DNA from: Endomychus coccineus
Taxonomy: Eukaryota; Arthropoda; Insecta; Coleoptera; Endomychidae
Direction of reading: 5' to 3'
NCBI GenBank assembly: GCA_958510875.1
Contig: OY294070.1
Coordinates: 16,359,631 to 16,423,630 of the forward strand
Length of the DNA: 64,000 nucleotides
Shown here: piece after piece, positions 43,201-55,200 of the stretch
Numbering within the stretch: the stretch's first letter is position 1
How the letters are laid out: every line of letters starts with the position of its first letter
Program-made: the position numbers and the translations under genes
Notes under the pieces: model-generated
The model's database searches: none
What the model was told of the DNA's origin: nothing
Seen by the model: the letters and a program-made list of their open reading frames with translations, nothing else

Positions 43201-46200
43201 TTCATCTCTTATATCACTCATACCTTGTTCAATTCTAGCATTAGTTTCATTCTTACATTGTTCAATTTTTTTATTTGTTTCATTAGCTTTTAAATTTAAA
43301 CTTTCAAGCAATATCATTATTTGTGATTGACTATCTATTATTGGTGGTCTTTCTGCACTAATCATTTCACCCTCTTGATCAAATCCTATTAATTCTGGAG
43401 TACTTTGTCTATCTCCTTCCATTTTTACTTTCTTATTAATTAATCTAGTTCTTTAAATTATTTTGATACGCGGTTCTATTCCTTTTTTTCAAATGGCCCC
43501 ACGTTGGGCGCCAATTATTAACTAAAACTCTTATGAGTTTATTTTGCCCCACGTTGTGGTGACAATTATTACTAAAAAACTTCTTTTTTAGTTTCTTTTA
43601 ATTTATTGATTATGAATTATTATTAATGCTTCCGGCTAGCTTTTTATTTTGTTTATTTTGAATAATAATGAACTTTCTCTTTTTTATATTATTTTTTATT
43701 TTATGGAATTAAACACAATATTCTTTGAATGTTAAAAAGTTTCTATATTTAAATCTCTATGACTCTATTTATCTCGGGTTTCTAATTTACAATTTTATTT
43801 TATGTTCTAAGCATAGAACTAGCTTTAACCTCAAAACTATTCAATATTAATAGTTGTTTACAACATTACAAACGACAATCTTTCTTTCAGATTTACAAAT
43901 AATACTACAATGGAAATATAATAAACAAACTTACTTTTAGTTTATATCCAAAAGTGTGTTTAACTATGTTGGCAATTTTCAATTTAATTCTTTTATAATT
44001 TCGTTGATGATTCACTTTTACACAATACTATGCTTTTTCACAATAATCACAGGTAACTAATTTGGATTACTTCTTCTTGAGACTCAGGAACTGTTGATAA
44101 TACTTTGTTTTATCCTTTTAGATAAAACATGAAACTTTTCGATGCTTTATTTAAATTATTGATGAATGGCAATCGTTGGAAATTTCTTCTTAATTGGAGG
44201 TTATTACAGCCTTTTTACTGGATTCAGATACTTGGATAATCGTTGACTTTATATAAAACTTATTAACTTTGGTTTCTTTGAACCTATCGAAGTTTGGAAC
44301 ACTTTCGTTCAATTGGAGGTTATTATAGGTTATAAAATTTTGGTGAGTTGCAGTAGTACTTTCAGTCTACAGATGTAATGGCAAAACTGAACTTATTTAC
44401 TTCCAGATTCGTTTTTATAGGCCTCCAAAACCGACGCAACTTTATGTCATAAACAACCTATGAGATGATTGCTTTTCAAATCAAGGATGCCAAGTTAATT
44501 GTTGTGAAACTGACACAAGTCTTCATTGTTACCAGATTGACATTAGAAATTCCTATTGACCAATCAGAATTTAGTATTCTTTACTTTTTGAATTATTTGA
44601 GATTTTCAACTTATTTTAATTGTTAGTGATTCCTTCTTTTTAAATTAATATTGCCTACATTTTTCCCCACACTTTGGTATAATATAACCTATGATTGGGT
44701 TATTATTAATATGATTATTCCCATATTTATGGTTTTCTTGACAGTTACTTATTCTTAAATCTAATACATATCATATTATATCAATAACATTCTTTTAACA
44801 TTACATAACTCAAATTTACTAATCCTAACTTACATCTATAACATTATTCAATGTTTTGTACTATCTCATGATAGTTTTGTAATCACTTTACTTATGATTT
44901 ATGATTTCGTTACACTGAACGTTTCTTCACTTTCACTGCAGTTCTTGTTTATCACTTCTTATTCTATTACATCGTTGTTTATTATGTTTTACATTGTTAA
45001 TATTAATATCCTAACTATTATTTAGCTTTTATTATTGTTTTTAATTCCATAAAATATTTTTTATTTGATCTTTTCTGATTTTCATAGTTCGGTAAGTTAT
45101 TATTTTTAAATTTTTATTGTCTATGAAATGAAATCATAACAATATATTTAATATCGAAAGAATCATTACCTTTATCGCCGCAATTATCGTTGCTATAAAC
45201 AATTGACACCACATTCACTTTTCACTGCACTTCATACTTGACGAAAACATGTAAATGTATTATTGTATAGCAGCTGTCCACGCGGACGCATCGCTCACTC
45301 AAGTAGGAGAGAGACAGATGTCGAACGCTGCCGAACGCGGAGGCCGATTGTGCCTCTTTGTCGCTCGTTCCGCGCTCTCGCTTGCACTCCAAGCCTTAAA
45401 TGGAACGCCTCAGAGCGAGGTAACGCCGCATGAGTCATGTTTTTTCGTGCGTGCAGCCGGCTCCATCGAATTATAAGACGTTGTCACGTCAAAAAAAAGC
45501 ACTTTTGTAAAATGGCCCTAAAAAAGTTGAGGTGCGGTAACGCGCTATTTTTTTTACGGGATCATCTTCGTCAATAGTTAATGAACAGCTTACCAAATTT
45601 TCAACCTCTTATCTTTCGCAAAAGTTGCTAAAACAATTATTTTAAATAATGGTATTTCGTGCGTTTGGCTGTGTGGCGCGCGTGGCCTAGCTGCCGCGCT
45701 AGGCCACGCACACACTTGTTTTTTATTTATTAAGTTGCGGTTTGCAAAAAGTGTACATCCGATCTTGCTGAAGGTGTTGCTTGTGTGATACTTGGTGGGC
45801 ACAAAGGCTACAACCTATTAAAATTTCAGCTCTTGATCTTTAAATGAACAAGAGTTATTAATTTTTGAAATTTCGAGCAAAATCGATGGTTTTTTGCAAT
45901 TTGCGGGGTCACCGCTGGACCAATCGGGTTCATCTGCAGCTAATTTGTATTTTTACGGCGCATAAGTTTATTGAAACCTTTTTTCTTTTTAACTCAATCC
46001 GGCGATGTCCGACGCGAAAAATCGGTTTTGGCCATTTTGGCCATTTTTTTTTCGACCATTTGCGACTATCAAAAAGTGTTCGATTTTAGTTCCTTCAATT
46101 TGTATCATAATTATCTACTTAAAGCAATTTTTTCTCCGAACTCAGAATTAAAAACTCCAAAAAGCTAATTCTATCACACTATAGGTGTTAGAGACCAGTT

Positions 46201-49200
46201 TGAGTATATAGATAACATTTTTCACTTATGTTAGCCGCGACAGGAGTACAAAGAAAAGTTGAGAAGAGCAAGCAGCCACCAAGTCAGAACAAAGCTCATT
46301 TACCCGCACAGCCAATAATACCTTTACACCCTCCCGTCAACCGCAACGACTTAAGGATGAACATCATTCCGAAAAGTGCCAAGACTCCAGTAAAAAGGAA
46401 CAAATCTATGGCCAAAGAGCCTGAAAAGAAGTGGTCCGGTAAATATGGGCGATCGGTAGGCGAAAGATTGATCAAGTTCATAGAAAATCAACCCTCGCCT
46501 CAGAAACAACTGGGAAGTCGACCCGCAGATAATAGGAAAACTCCTCGCCAGCAGTATTACGGCCTTAACAACAGTAAGTATATAAATGTGTTAAAATGGA
46601 AGTAGCAGCATAATTATTCTTTCTTTCCACAGACACCTTGTCCAACGATGAGCAAAACTCGCCCAACAAACGACGAGAAATGATGGACCACCTCCAGTTG
46701 TTGAAAAATCGTAACTACAATTTGCAGCACAACATCCAAAAGGCAATCGGCATAATCGAAAGCAAAATGTTCGACGTGATGGCGAAACCGGAAAACGAGA
46801 AGACCTCTCTTCCGTACGCAGAGATTGAGCAGGAAATCACGGAAGTTCTGACGATGATTCAACAGCGAAGCAGCAACGATAGTATACATTCCAAAGCCGG
46901 TAGAATAGGCGAACCGCATTTGGGATTAGCAAAGACGGGTAAGTGCATGAAAATCTCCTGCAGTTGTTGCTTTATTGGAGCACTGCATTTACTAATAGAA
47001 TACCAATGTTTTTAAATAGATAAAAATCGAAGGGGGGTAAATCTGGAGAATATGGAGGATGACGAACCAATTCGTAGCGCAACAGCTCTGCATAATATAT
47101 GCCGGTGATCGTTTTGCCCTTTTCAAGGTAATCGATATGGACGATATCGTGTGCATCCCAAAAAACTGTCGCCATGACTTTGTTGGCCGACAAACCCACT
47201 TTAGCCTTTTTCGCCTTCGATTCGCCAGGACAAGTCCACTGTTTCGACTGTACTTTGGTCTGGTGTGTTGTGATGGATCCATGTTTCGTCCACCGTCACG
47301 AAAAGGCGCAAAAAGTCCTTCTGATCTTGCTTGAACATCGTGTCAAACACTCCTTTGAAGTTGTCACACGGTCGCACTTGTCAACAAAGATCAAATGCGG
47401 CAAAAGCTTTCTTACATTCAAAAATTTATGCAAAATGTTCCGTACCCGTTCGGTTGAAATGCCCGTAGCCTCAGCAATCTCGTGGCACTCTAACTCGCCG
47501 ATCCGTCCAATATGATACCATGGATTTTATCGACGTTTTCTGGCGTTGTAACCTCAATTGGACGACCAGAACGTTAGGCGTCCTTTGGAGTCATACTATC
47601 ACAACGAAAATCAATAAACCACTTGTGAATCGTCCAATCGATGGTGAGGAGATCCCATAATGTTTAACAAGCGATACTTTTTTCCATGTTTACAAAAATC
47701 TTCAAGGTTGCTTGCTTCGACTTCGATGGGTGTCAAAACAGAACTGAATGACATATCAGTCTGAAAATTTTAATGCGTTCTAGTTAAAGATGGTACATCA
47801 CAAATGTCAGATGGGATTTTCGATTGTGACGCCATCTGTTTTATTTTTCAGGACCTTTTCACCTTGTCCTCGTATATGGTAGACGTGTTTAAGAAAATAT
47901 GGGGAATCTCTAGCTGTAGCATTGACGAGTCATTTTCAAGCTCGAGACCTGCAGAACATGTTATCCTACTGGACTTCATTTTTCTATCGAACGGCGATAT
48001 CTTTGCCTAGTGAGGTCCTTTTTTTCCTTCCAATACCTATCTCTTCTCCCAACATTCCACCACTGGTTCACACGATTTTCTTCGAAAATTATACGTGTAA
48101 TCAAAATATATAAAAAATTCTTCAAAACAATCTATGGAACTTGACGATTCAATTTTCGAAAACAAAATGAACGTAATTCAATTGATGTAGCAATATCTGT
48201 CGAGAGTGCAATCGCAGTGTTTGATCTAGATGAGTTACAGCTGCTCAAATAACTCAAGAATGAACGTTGCATATAATTGCCATCTAATACTTACATCTCT
48301 TACAGCATCTCAAGAGAAAATGAACGAATTGATGCTTCGAGAAAAATTGAATTCTATTCCGGATACAGATACTGACACGTTGCTGAGCAGTAGAAAAACG
48401 CCTCTAACGCGCGAAGCTCAGCCGATCGAAAGGTAAGTGATTAATTAAATGTATTATATGCTTTGGGGGTATGAGCTTGACTCCAAACAATTATCGATGT
48501 AAAGTTAAAAAAAAAGAGTTATAGGTGAAGTCGTGTTGAAGAAATGTTATGGTCATGTTTTGTGGATTTGTACCAATCCGAGTGAAAACATTTACCTTTT
48601 GGTCAAAATATTGTATATTGCTCTATAGTAGAGGTACTAGCAGCGGGTCATGCAGACATTTTGTTCGGATTCTGCTGGTATCTGAATAAATCACAAGCAT
48701 GATAACATGAATCAGAGCTTTGATTAAATCTAGAGAAGTTCATGATGATGATTGAGAAGCCCTTTTGTATTTCAAAGCTCATTTGGAACAAAACTGGGTG
48801 GCTGGCCTTCCAGAGACCATTCTGTTCATCCATGAATCTCTGTTACTTCCAAAATCAATATTGGAAAATATGGGTTCAAAGATTGATGCAATGTTTGCGG
48901 AAACCATTGCAGTTGAAAAACGATAGAAAACATCATCCCGAAATCAGAATTCGATTTCTTTCCACACCCTAACTATCGTAGCACTTAGTTCTGCCGAATT
49001 CGATGGAGCGGGTGTTAGAACTACCCCTTGTCTCCCGATCATGTCATACACATGTTCTAACGGATTTAGGTCTCGGCTCTTTGGGCACCAGATCATTTGC
49101 CACATTCCCAGGTATTCATTAACGATCCGAGTAGCATGGGGATTGACAGTTAAACTGCCACTATTTAATTTCACTAACAGGGGTCGAGCTGCCAAATTAA

Positions 49201-52200
49201 TGCCACACCACACCATCACGGACCTACCATCCGAAGGAATACCTGGTAACTATTACACCGGGCAAATCTTTCCAAGCCTCTCGTTCACACCTTTTGGAGA
49301 TGTAAGACAAAAGCGGCACTCATCTGTATCTGTAAATCGGATTTGTCCCCATTCAATAACGCCTCAGTCTTGATGCTGCTAAGCAAAATGAAGGCGATTC
49401 ATATCCGTTGCTCTCTCGTAAATTTTGCGCCATTTACGGGTCTTCGAGCTCTTAATCTTCTAACTAGTTATCACTCCACGGACTTTCTGTAGATCATTGC
49501 TTGTCCTAGCTGTAGTCCAGTCAAAAATGTAAGAAAAACATGGTCACTTTTAAATGCGAGATAAAAGGAAAGACCGAATTGAAAATTTCTTTTTGCATTG
49601 TGTTGGGTTTGGCTTCTAGATCATTTGTGGACAAGGAAAAATGATTTTCATTTGACAATGTATATAACAAATGTATATCTCAGGATCTTTTAATTCAATG
49701 TTTATGAAATTTGGTATCAGAGGGTTTCTAGGTCTGCTGAATCTGAATCTGAAGGCGAAGAATGGAAAATGTACCGGAAAACCCGAGAAATTTGACCAAA
49801 TCTCAGCAACAAACGATATTTTTTGAGAGACTCGAATCATATTGAAATGATAAGGTATCGTGATGTATGTAAGTACAAAGTTCACCATTAAAAAAAGAAA
49901 ATTGGTGGAAAATTGAGTCGTATTTTCTTCATATTCCTATGCGGTGCTTGTCCAACGTGTCAAATTATATGTTTTAATGGCCGCTGAGTATTATTTTATA
50001 GTTCAGAAATCAAAAGCAACTACAGTTTTCCAGGAAACTCCGAAAAATCAAAATTCAACCAATTGTCGGCAAATTCGACCAAATCTTAGCAACAAACGAT
50101 ATTTTTTGTGGAACTGGAACGGTAATGTAATAACAAGGTACAATAATGAGTGTAGATACAAATTCAACTTGAAAGAATGAAAAATCCGGAAAATCGGTTG
50201 TAAATTGCGTCGCCTCTTAATTTTTACATCGTAGTGGTTATAGTATCTAAATATAAATTTTCAACTGCATTGTACGAATTTGTGATGAAACTTTAATATT
50301 AATTTTGTTTTCCTAAACATTGTGAACAAGTACATATTATAATTGAATAACGAAATTACTATCGCAGTAAATACTACCATGTATTGAAAAAATAGAGTAA
50401 TTCAAGCGTCCACATTCATTCATTTAAAGAAATTAAAGTTTGTTTTAAAAACGTCTTTTTCGAAACAGGTAAAATAAAATTTTATCACTGCAGTCAAAAC
50501 TTCTTTTTCGTAGCTGATGCTAGGTCTTAGGGAGTGTGAGGAAGCAGACGAAAAGAAACATATTTGTTTTAGTTAACCTAATAATCAGAGGCAGCTATGA
50601 GTTTTAAACGCTAAAGTTCTGGCATCTCCAGCCACACCCTCATCATAATCATCATCATCATCAAAACAGTGCAGGAAAGTGGACCCTTGCAACACGTAGG
50701 TAGGCCGATTGTGTCCATTGTGCGCTCCATGATCAGTGGCCTATTTTATTTAGGTTTGTGGTCTATAAAGACTCAGAATGTTGCAGACTGACTTCAGATA
50801 GCAAAAGCTATCTGGGCTTTCCATTAGGATGTGAGAGGCAGTTTCTTCTCCACCTCTCGACATTTCCTACATACAGGGCCCTCTACGATGCCTATAATGT
50901 GTAGGTATTTATTAAGACGACAAAAAACATTTTTCCACCAATTATCCAGATGTTTCCTTCTCTTAGTGAAATTTGTACCGAGAACCATCACGGTACCTTA
51001 TTATTCCAATAACACTGACTAAAATTTTTCGAAAACTGAAATAATTAAAGTTTGTCGAGTAGAAATGGTTTTTCCGGGTTTTCCAGCAAAAGGGCAGGAT
51101 TTTACATTGTCCGACTCCAAATTCGGGTTCAGCGGACCTAAACACCGCCCGATACCAATGTCAGAAACATTGGGTTAAAAGATCCTGAGATATTCCATTT
51201 GTCAAATGAAAATGGGTTTTCCTTGTTTATTAATAGGAAAAGTCATGAGCGCGCTTATTCAGCAGTCCACAATAAATGATCTAGAAGCCAAACCCAACAC
51301 AATGCAAAATATCAATTCTTTTGCTGATTTTTTGCATATATTTAGATAATTCTGAAACACCGTCATATAAATTAGAAAGCAAAACTAAACCATTTTTCAA
51401 CTTCAGTGGTTCGACGAGCGGAGAACAATTCGAAATAACAAACGCCTACGAATCGTCAACGGCAAAACAACCTAAATCCGCCAGGAAAGCGATGTCGCAC
51501 AACCGTATCAAAAGTACGCCAGTCGAATCGGTCGAGATCAGAAAGAAAGAAAAGAGATCGAAATCGGAGAGGAAGGGATCGTCTCCGAAGGTTGCGGAAG
51601 CATCTGGGCGAAGATCGCGCAGTACGAAGCGGAAAGATCAGAAGAAGCACATCACTGCGGTCACAAATTCCAAGAAGGTAACGGAAAGTACGCCATCGCC
51701 AACCGAAGGAAGTAGCCTCTCTGACAAACTAGGCAAAGGCGAGAGACGACATTCGTCCCAAGAAAGCTCGAGCGTTTCGCGAGCAAACAGGTATTCCTCT
51801 ATAATAACACCAACAGTACCACACTAGAGTGTAATGATAAAATTACCTTAACTCAGTACTATTTTCTGAAGGTATTTCAACACAAGTCTACAACCCGATT
51901 CCCTTTTGGTTCAGTTCGTAGTCTGAATCTCTAAAACAGGTTTGCATCGAAATTGCATAGGTGTCTCGAGCAATTACATTTTAGTCAAATGTGGGCCTTT
52001 TCTTGATTTCTTCGTTCAACTCTCCATTTATCGTGGTAATAACCTTGCCAGTCTTCGCGTTCTTCCGAGCCAACTGCGACGACTGTTATCTTGTATCTGG
52101 ACTGTAAAACCGACCGAAAAACGCCAAACAAGATTGCATTTATACTCCACTATGGGAGTTCAGCTCGCAAATATTATGGTGAAGTTATGACGTAGGTACC

Positions 52201-55200
52201 TTGTCGCTTTTACGGTTAACTTTAATTCCTCGGATGCCAGATTTATCTAAAGGTTCACTCCTCCTTGAGGTCTTCTGCTAGGGTCCCCACCACAAGGCTC
52301 ATCACTACGCTTTGTTCCTAGCGTAGCTACAGTGAAGTATAACCAGGGCCCATTGGGCAGAAAAAAAGTATCAAAGTTGTAGGCTTTAATTACAATTGAT
52401 ACTTGGTTATAACTTAGCACATTAAAAGATGGAGCAGAAATAACTTAATAAAACGGGGAATTCCAAATATTAAATATATAATAATAAGAAATACACTTTG
52501 AGAATAATTAGTGGAAGCAATTGAACGGTATATGACACAAAAATCCACCCAGGTGGAAAATGTAAAGAAGCTCAATCGGTATGAGAAAACTGTTACAACA
52601 TATCTATTTTTACGATATGTTCGGTCTTTAATTTCTATTGAACGGTACGGAATCGGTTGATAAATGATTTACATTTATCAATTTACGGAAAACAGAAAAC
52701 AACCAGTTGCTAGAGTAATAATAGTTGTATGGTGATTATTCGAATAGCATTATCAGTTGCAATGCTCACAACACACTACTATATATCAAACGGTGAAAAT
52801 GCGGTCGGATCGGAAAATATTGGCCTGTACTAGGTTTGCGATCGTACGATATCAGATGTTTACGGATAATTAATTTGACTGAGTTTATTCAACGGGGACC
52901 CGGTAATTGTATGACAGTATCAGATTTCATATACCTTACATTCAGATTTTAGACAATCAGGGCTTATACTTCCGGGATTGACACAGCGTGCACAAATCCC
53001 AACTATCGTATCTGCAATAACCCCTCCACTCACGGCCGGGGCTTCACATTCGGCACAAGGATTATTACGATAATCAAACACACAACCACCCCAGCTCATA
53101 CTTCCGGGATTGGCAAAGCGTGCACAAGCAGTTGGAGGTTTGTTCATCTAGGATATACGTATACTTCCCGGATTGACATAGCGTGCACAAATATATCAAA
53201 GACACCCCTTTCCTTCAAACATTCACACTCTGTACACACCGTACAATTACTTGAAAACAACAGGATATCGGATATCATGCAAACGTTACCAGTTACAAAC
53301 CACGGAATTCAATATATCGTAATGCCGGAAAATAAATATTAAGCTGTCATCTACCTTATGGAAATTCACTGCAGCACAGAATTCGGCACTTTTAATACAA
53401 CTATCACCTTATTTTGTGGCGTGGCCTTTTTATTTATGTCCCGAACAACGCTTGACAACGACGCTACTTTTTATATCTAAGATTCGCGCGAATGATGATC
53501 CACCAGTTTCTCCACGGCGAGGGAAAGGAATGTTATAGGAGTTTTTTAGTTGTACGCAGTGTTTACACTTAAGGTTAATAATTTACTAGATCCCCGTTTT
53601 TGCAACATAAGTTAATCGAAATGAATGCAAACTTTTTAAAGCGGGTATGAAAGCGCCACGTGCGATTCATTTATGGAAATAATTACACTTATTCAAAATT
53701 ACGGAGATTTAGAAAAGTGACTATCACGGAATGCACATTCGGAGTTCACGCATATCTGTTGAAATAATAAACTATTTAACCGGAGTTTTACGTGTAATAC
53801 TAGTATTTTCTGCCTGACCCAAAGTAAATAATATATCAAAATTTAAGCTTCGTTACAAAGTTCTTAGATTTTATTCAAAAGAGAGCTCTCTTTTCTATAG
53901 ATATTTCCATGATCCCTCTTCCCTAAATTTTTGTTTCGATGTTAATAGGCACGCTATATGAACCATGAACTATTTGAACAAAACTAAAAAGAACCTAGTA
54001 AATGATGAATCAACAATGCCCCCACCTCCAAACAAAATTCTGACTACGGCTTTGCTCGACTACATTGTTTTCGAAAAATGTTGTCTTTTTAAATCATTCA
54101 GAAAGAAACACTAAAGAATTATACAGCATCAAGCATAATGCATAAATAACCTATTTTTATCCGGCAGTCAAACAGCGAACAAAAGTTCGAGTAAACAGAG
54201 AAAACGGAACGTCTCGAGAGTTGCGACGAAAACGATGTCGAAAGAAGGGTTAGGAAAACTAGCAGAAGCCATAAAAACGAAAACGAAATTGATAATGGAC
54301 CTGGCCGACAATGCGAAAACGAAAGAACCCGCAATGGTCAACAGTTATCCCGTGGAAATTATCACGCCTAAGGAACCGGAACGACTCGATGGGCCAGTAG
54401 TGGTTCCCGAATCCCCAATACTTCTGATGGATTCAAAACCTCCTGAAGATATACCGACGATCGAAACGAACGCTCTTCTTACCGCCAGAGAAGGACTACT
54501 AACCGAATCGGACAAACCGACGATAAGTCTTGAAATTCAAAATAAAGGTGTCAGCGAGAGCGACTCTACAGACGGTTGGTCGACCAAATTGAGCGTGTAA
54601 GTTAGATTTTAGCCCATACAAACACTTAACCAATACCCTGAGGCTCTTAGCTGAATAGCTGCTTTGAAAGAGAGCATATTCAACCTTTCGAAACTTAGAT
54701 CTTCCAAAAAATACACCGTCTTTATCTGACTAAGGCTTGTATGGTTGTAATTTTCTTCGATTTTTGGGTAGACAGAAACAAGAGAAGATAATACGACTAG
54801 TTTTGATCTCATATCCCCTAGCGTTATAATAATAAGCATTCCTCAACCTGGTTGAGGAATGCTTATTTGCCAGCTTCAAAGTTTTCGGTCAGTTGAATTC
54901 ACTTATCGTGTGATTCAAACCCATCAAAAGCTGTTGGTTGCCAATAAAGTCACAGAAAATATTGTCCAATGTTGAGTAAAAGTTAGAAGATACGAATGTT
55001 AATAAATTTAAATTCGCCTCAATGACCAACTATCAATACTCAATTGCAGTACAAGCGGCAACTGTTCGAACGTATCGGGAGAAGATAAAAAAGGCAGCGA
55101 AATGTTTGTGGCTCCTTTTGTTAAAGCACTGACGCACCTGAGAGATCAAAAGAGGAAGAACCGACCGAATAATGCAGCGACCAAGGTCACCGTAAACACC

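Larger units (their letters stand above)
38858..45141 (-). mobile_element. LTR retrotransposon with tRNA-Lys primer site, internally deleted
   Basis: 6,284 bp on the minus strand. The 5' LTR is 43516-45141, the 3' LTR 38858-40474, with target duplication ATAT on both sides (38854-38857 and 45142-45145). The primer site is at 43496-43513; a purine tract (TAGGGGAATT, minus) precedes the 3' LTR. Gag is intact, but pol is joined from mid-RT directly to the integrase tail, removing the RT catalytic box, RNase H and integrase core. The LTRs differ by a few changes including a ~9-bp indel, so the insertion is young but older than the one at 14158. It could move only with help. Confidence 0.92.
37764..46179. 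mobile_element. Large foldback element interrupted by an LTR retrotransposon
   Basis: The left arm (from 37764, GTATGATAGAATTAGC) is the inverted copy of the right arm (ending GCTAATTCTATCACAC at 46179), with TA on both flanks. Pairing runs through AACTCAGAATTA-type, TGTCCGACGCGAAAAA and CAAGAGTTAT blocks for over 450 bp. Arm ends near 38250 and 45475 share AACGTGACAACGTC. Without the inserted LTR element (38858-45141 plus one 4-bp TSD) it would be about 2.1 kb. No transposase was found. Confidence 0.75.
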
